A stretch of 64,000 nt of DNA. Source: an uncultured Collinsella sp. (GTDB lineage Bacteria > Actinomycetota > Coriobacteriia > Coriobacteriales > Coriobacteriaceae). Below, in pieces: positions 63,228-64,000 of the stretch. Made by a program: the position numbers and the translations under genes. Every line of letters begins with the position of its first letter. Position 1 is the first letter of the stretch. The DNA lies in assembly GCA_958443615.1 (NCBI GenBank), contig CAUCLI010000004.1, positions 82,547 through 146,546 on the forward strand, written 5' to 3'. Below the pieces are notes generated by a model, which searched no databases, had not been told where the DNA came from, and saw only the letters and a list, made by a program, of their open reading frames with translations.

Positions 63228-64000
63228 TCAGACGTAGAACAGGATGTCGTCATAAGTCGGTACCGGCCAGTAGTCTGCGGCCACGATCTCCTCCATGGCG
63301 TCGACCGCGGCGCGCAGACGCGCCATCGCCGGGGCGACCTCGTGCGCGTACGCGCCGGCCTGCTCCTGGGCGTCCTCGATCGCCTCGACCTGCGCATGCA
63401 GCGCATCGAGCGCCTTGATGGACTCGTTGATCTCGGTGATGCCGTCGCAGAGCTTGTTGAGCGTGTTCTGCTCGCACTGCATCGCCGCCTCGGCGCCCGC
63501 GGAACGGATGACCTCGAGGCCCTTGGCGACCTTGGTGGCGTACGCGGTGATGACGGGGCGGTACGTGCGGCGCGCCTCGCGGACCATAGTGGTCGCCTCG
63601 ATGTTCATGAGCTTGTTGTACTTCTCGAGCTTGCAGTCGTAGCGGCAGACGGCCTCGGCGCGAGAGAGGACCCCGAGCTTCTCAAAGAGTTCCAGATTCT
63701 TCTCGGCCACGAACGCCGGAATCGCGTCCGCAGCGGTACGCAGGTTGGCGAGACCGCGCTGCTCGGCCTCAACCGGCCATGCCTCGGAATACCCGTCACC
63801 GGAGAACAGGATGCGGCGATGTGCGCGCAGGTGCTCGGCGCAGTAGGCCAGCGCGGCCTCCTGGAACTCATCGGCGGGCGTGCCCTCGAGCGCATCGGCG
63901 AAGGCCTTGAGCGCCTCGGCGACGGCGCAGTCGAGCACCATGTTCGCGTCGGAGACGTTGGCCTCGGAGCCCACCGCGCGGAACTCGAACTTGTTGTTGG
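63228..64000 (-). CDS. glnN: Glutamine synthetase type III, C-terminal part
   Basis: Incomplete: the gene runs off the right edge, leaving about 257 C-terminal residues. NNKFEFRAVGSEANVSDAN at the edge is the GSIII glutamate/ammonia-binding region, and the following helical tail (LCDGITEINESIKALDALHAQ) with C-terminal WPVPTYDDILFYV fits the type III enzyme common in gut anaerobes. It assimilates ammonia into glutamine. Convergent with mgtA. Confidence 0.88.
   Translation of the reverse strand, partial: NNKFEFRAVGSEANVSDANMVLDCAVAEALKAFADALEGTPADEFQEAALAYCAEHLRAHRRILFSGDGYSEAWPVEAEQRGLANLRTAADAIPAFVAEKNLELFEKLGVLSRAEAVCRYDCKLEKYNKLMNIEATTMVREARRTYRPVITAYATKVAKGLEVIRSAGAEAAMQCEQNTLNKLCDGITEINESIKALDALHAQVEAIEDAQEQAGAYAHEVAPAMARLRAAVDAMEEIVAADYWPVPTYDDILFYV

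Noticed and set aside
1..64000. tRNA, rRNA, CRISPR arrays or complete insertion sequences
   Set aside because: None seen by eye. Gaps between genes are short or filled by hairpins and palindromes; no regular spacer-repeat array and no transposase frame.

Overview
This 64 kb window reads as a piece of chromosome from a GC-rich (roughly 65% GC by eye) gut-type actinobacterium, most likely class Coriobacteriia (Collinsella/Olsenella-like). That placement is an inference from protein style and gene content: fermentative pta and ackA, a queH-type queuosine pathway, desulfoferrodoxin, fhs-folD one-carbon genes, a type III glutamine synthetase, AddAB-type recombination helicase genes, a single large DnaE, and ribosome binding sites close to AAGGAG. 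I see no rRNA, tRNA, CRISPR array, prophage or complete insertion sequence. Coding density is high and most genes lie on the minus strand.

Layout. 0-6.3 kb: HAD phosphatase, polA, a family 2 glycosyltransferase overlapping UDP-galactopyranose mutase (glf). 6.4-9.4 kb: pta, a universal stress protein and, convergently, ackA. 9.5-12.7 kb: HIT protein, xseB, xseA, a membrane zinc peptidase. 12.8-21.5 kb: three queuosine genes (tgt, queA, queH) spread among an XRE/membrane regulator, an uncharacterised protein, a short-chain dehydrogenase and a tail-anchored coiled-coil protein. 21.5-25.7 kb: a methionyl-tRNA-synthetase-like protein with a decayed KMSKS loop, a GNAT acetyltransferase and an RlmA-like methyltransferase. 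25.7-32.6 kb: a UbiB-family kinase with a phasin-like partner, a C69 dipeptidase, folD and fhs. 32.6-37.5 kb: ruvC-ruvA-ruvB behind an apparent SOS box, a NAD-synthetase-like pseudoenzyme, desulfoferrodoxin. 37.6-49.1 kb: dnaE, addA/addB, a TrpR-like regulator. 49.1-53.7 kb: ApbE, a small membrane protein, an Rrf2 regulator divergent from cysK-mnmA. 53.7-58.5 kb: one tight operon encoding an ECF sigma factor, a membrane protein, an ABC ATPase and two permeases. 58.6-64 kb: a small XRE regulator coupled to a YoaK/DUF1275 protein, an MgtA-type Mg2+ ATPase behind a long leader carrying a 33-codon upstream ORF, and the C-terminal part of a type III glutamine synthetase cut by the window edge.

The most interesting unexplained items are: (1) the mgtA leader with its own promoter, strong Shine-Dalgarno and upstream ORF; (2) a set of intergenic palindromes that share a GGGGACRG core bracketed by inverted copies of an AT-rich word that changes from element to element; (3) a NadE-like protein that has lost both the nitrilase catalytic residues and the PP-loop; (4) a MetRS-like protein lacking KMSKS; and (5) the sigma/ABC operon with an ECF-like promoter of its own. 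All functional calls are from reading the translated sequence; no database search was run.
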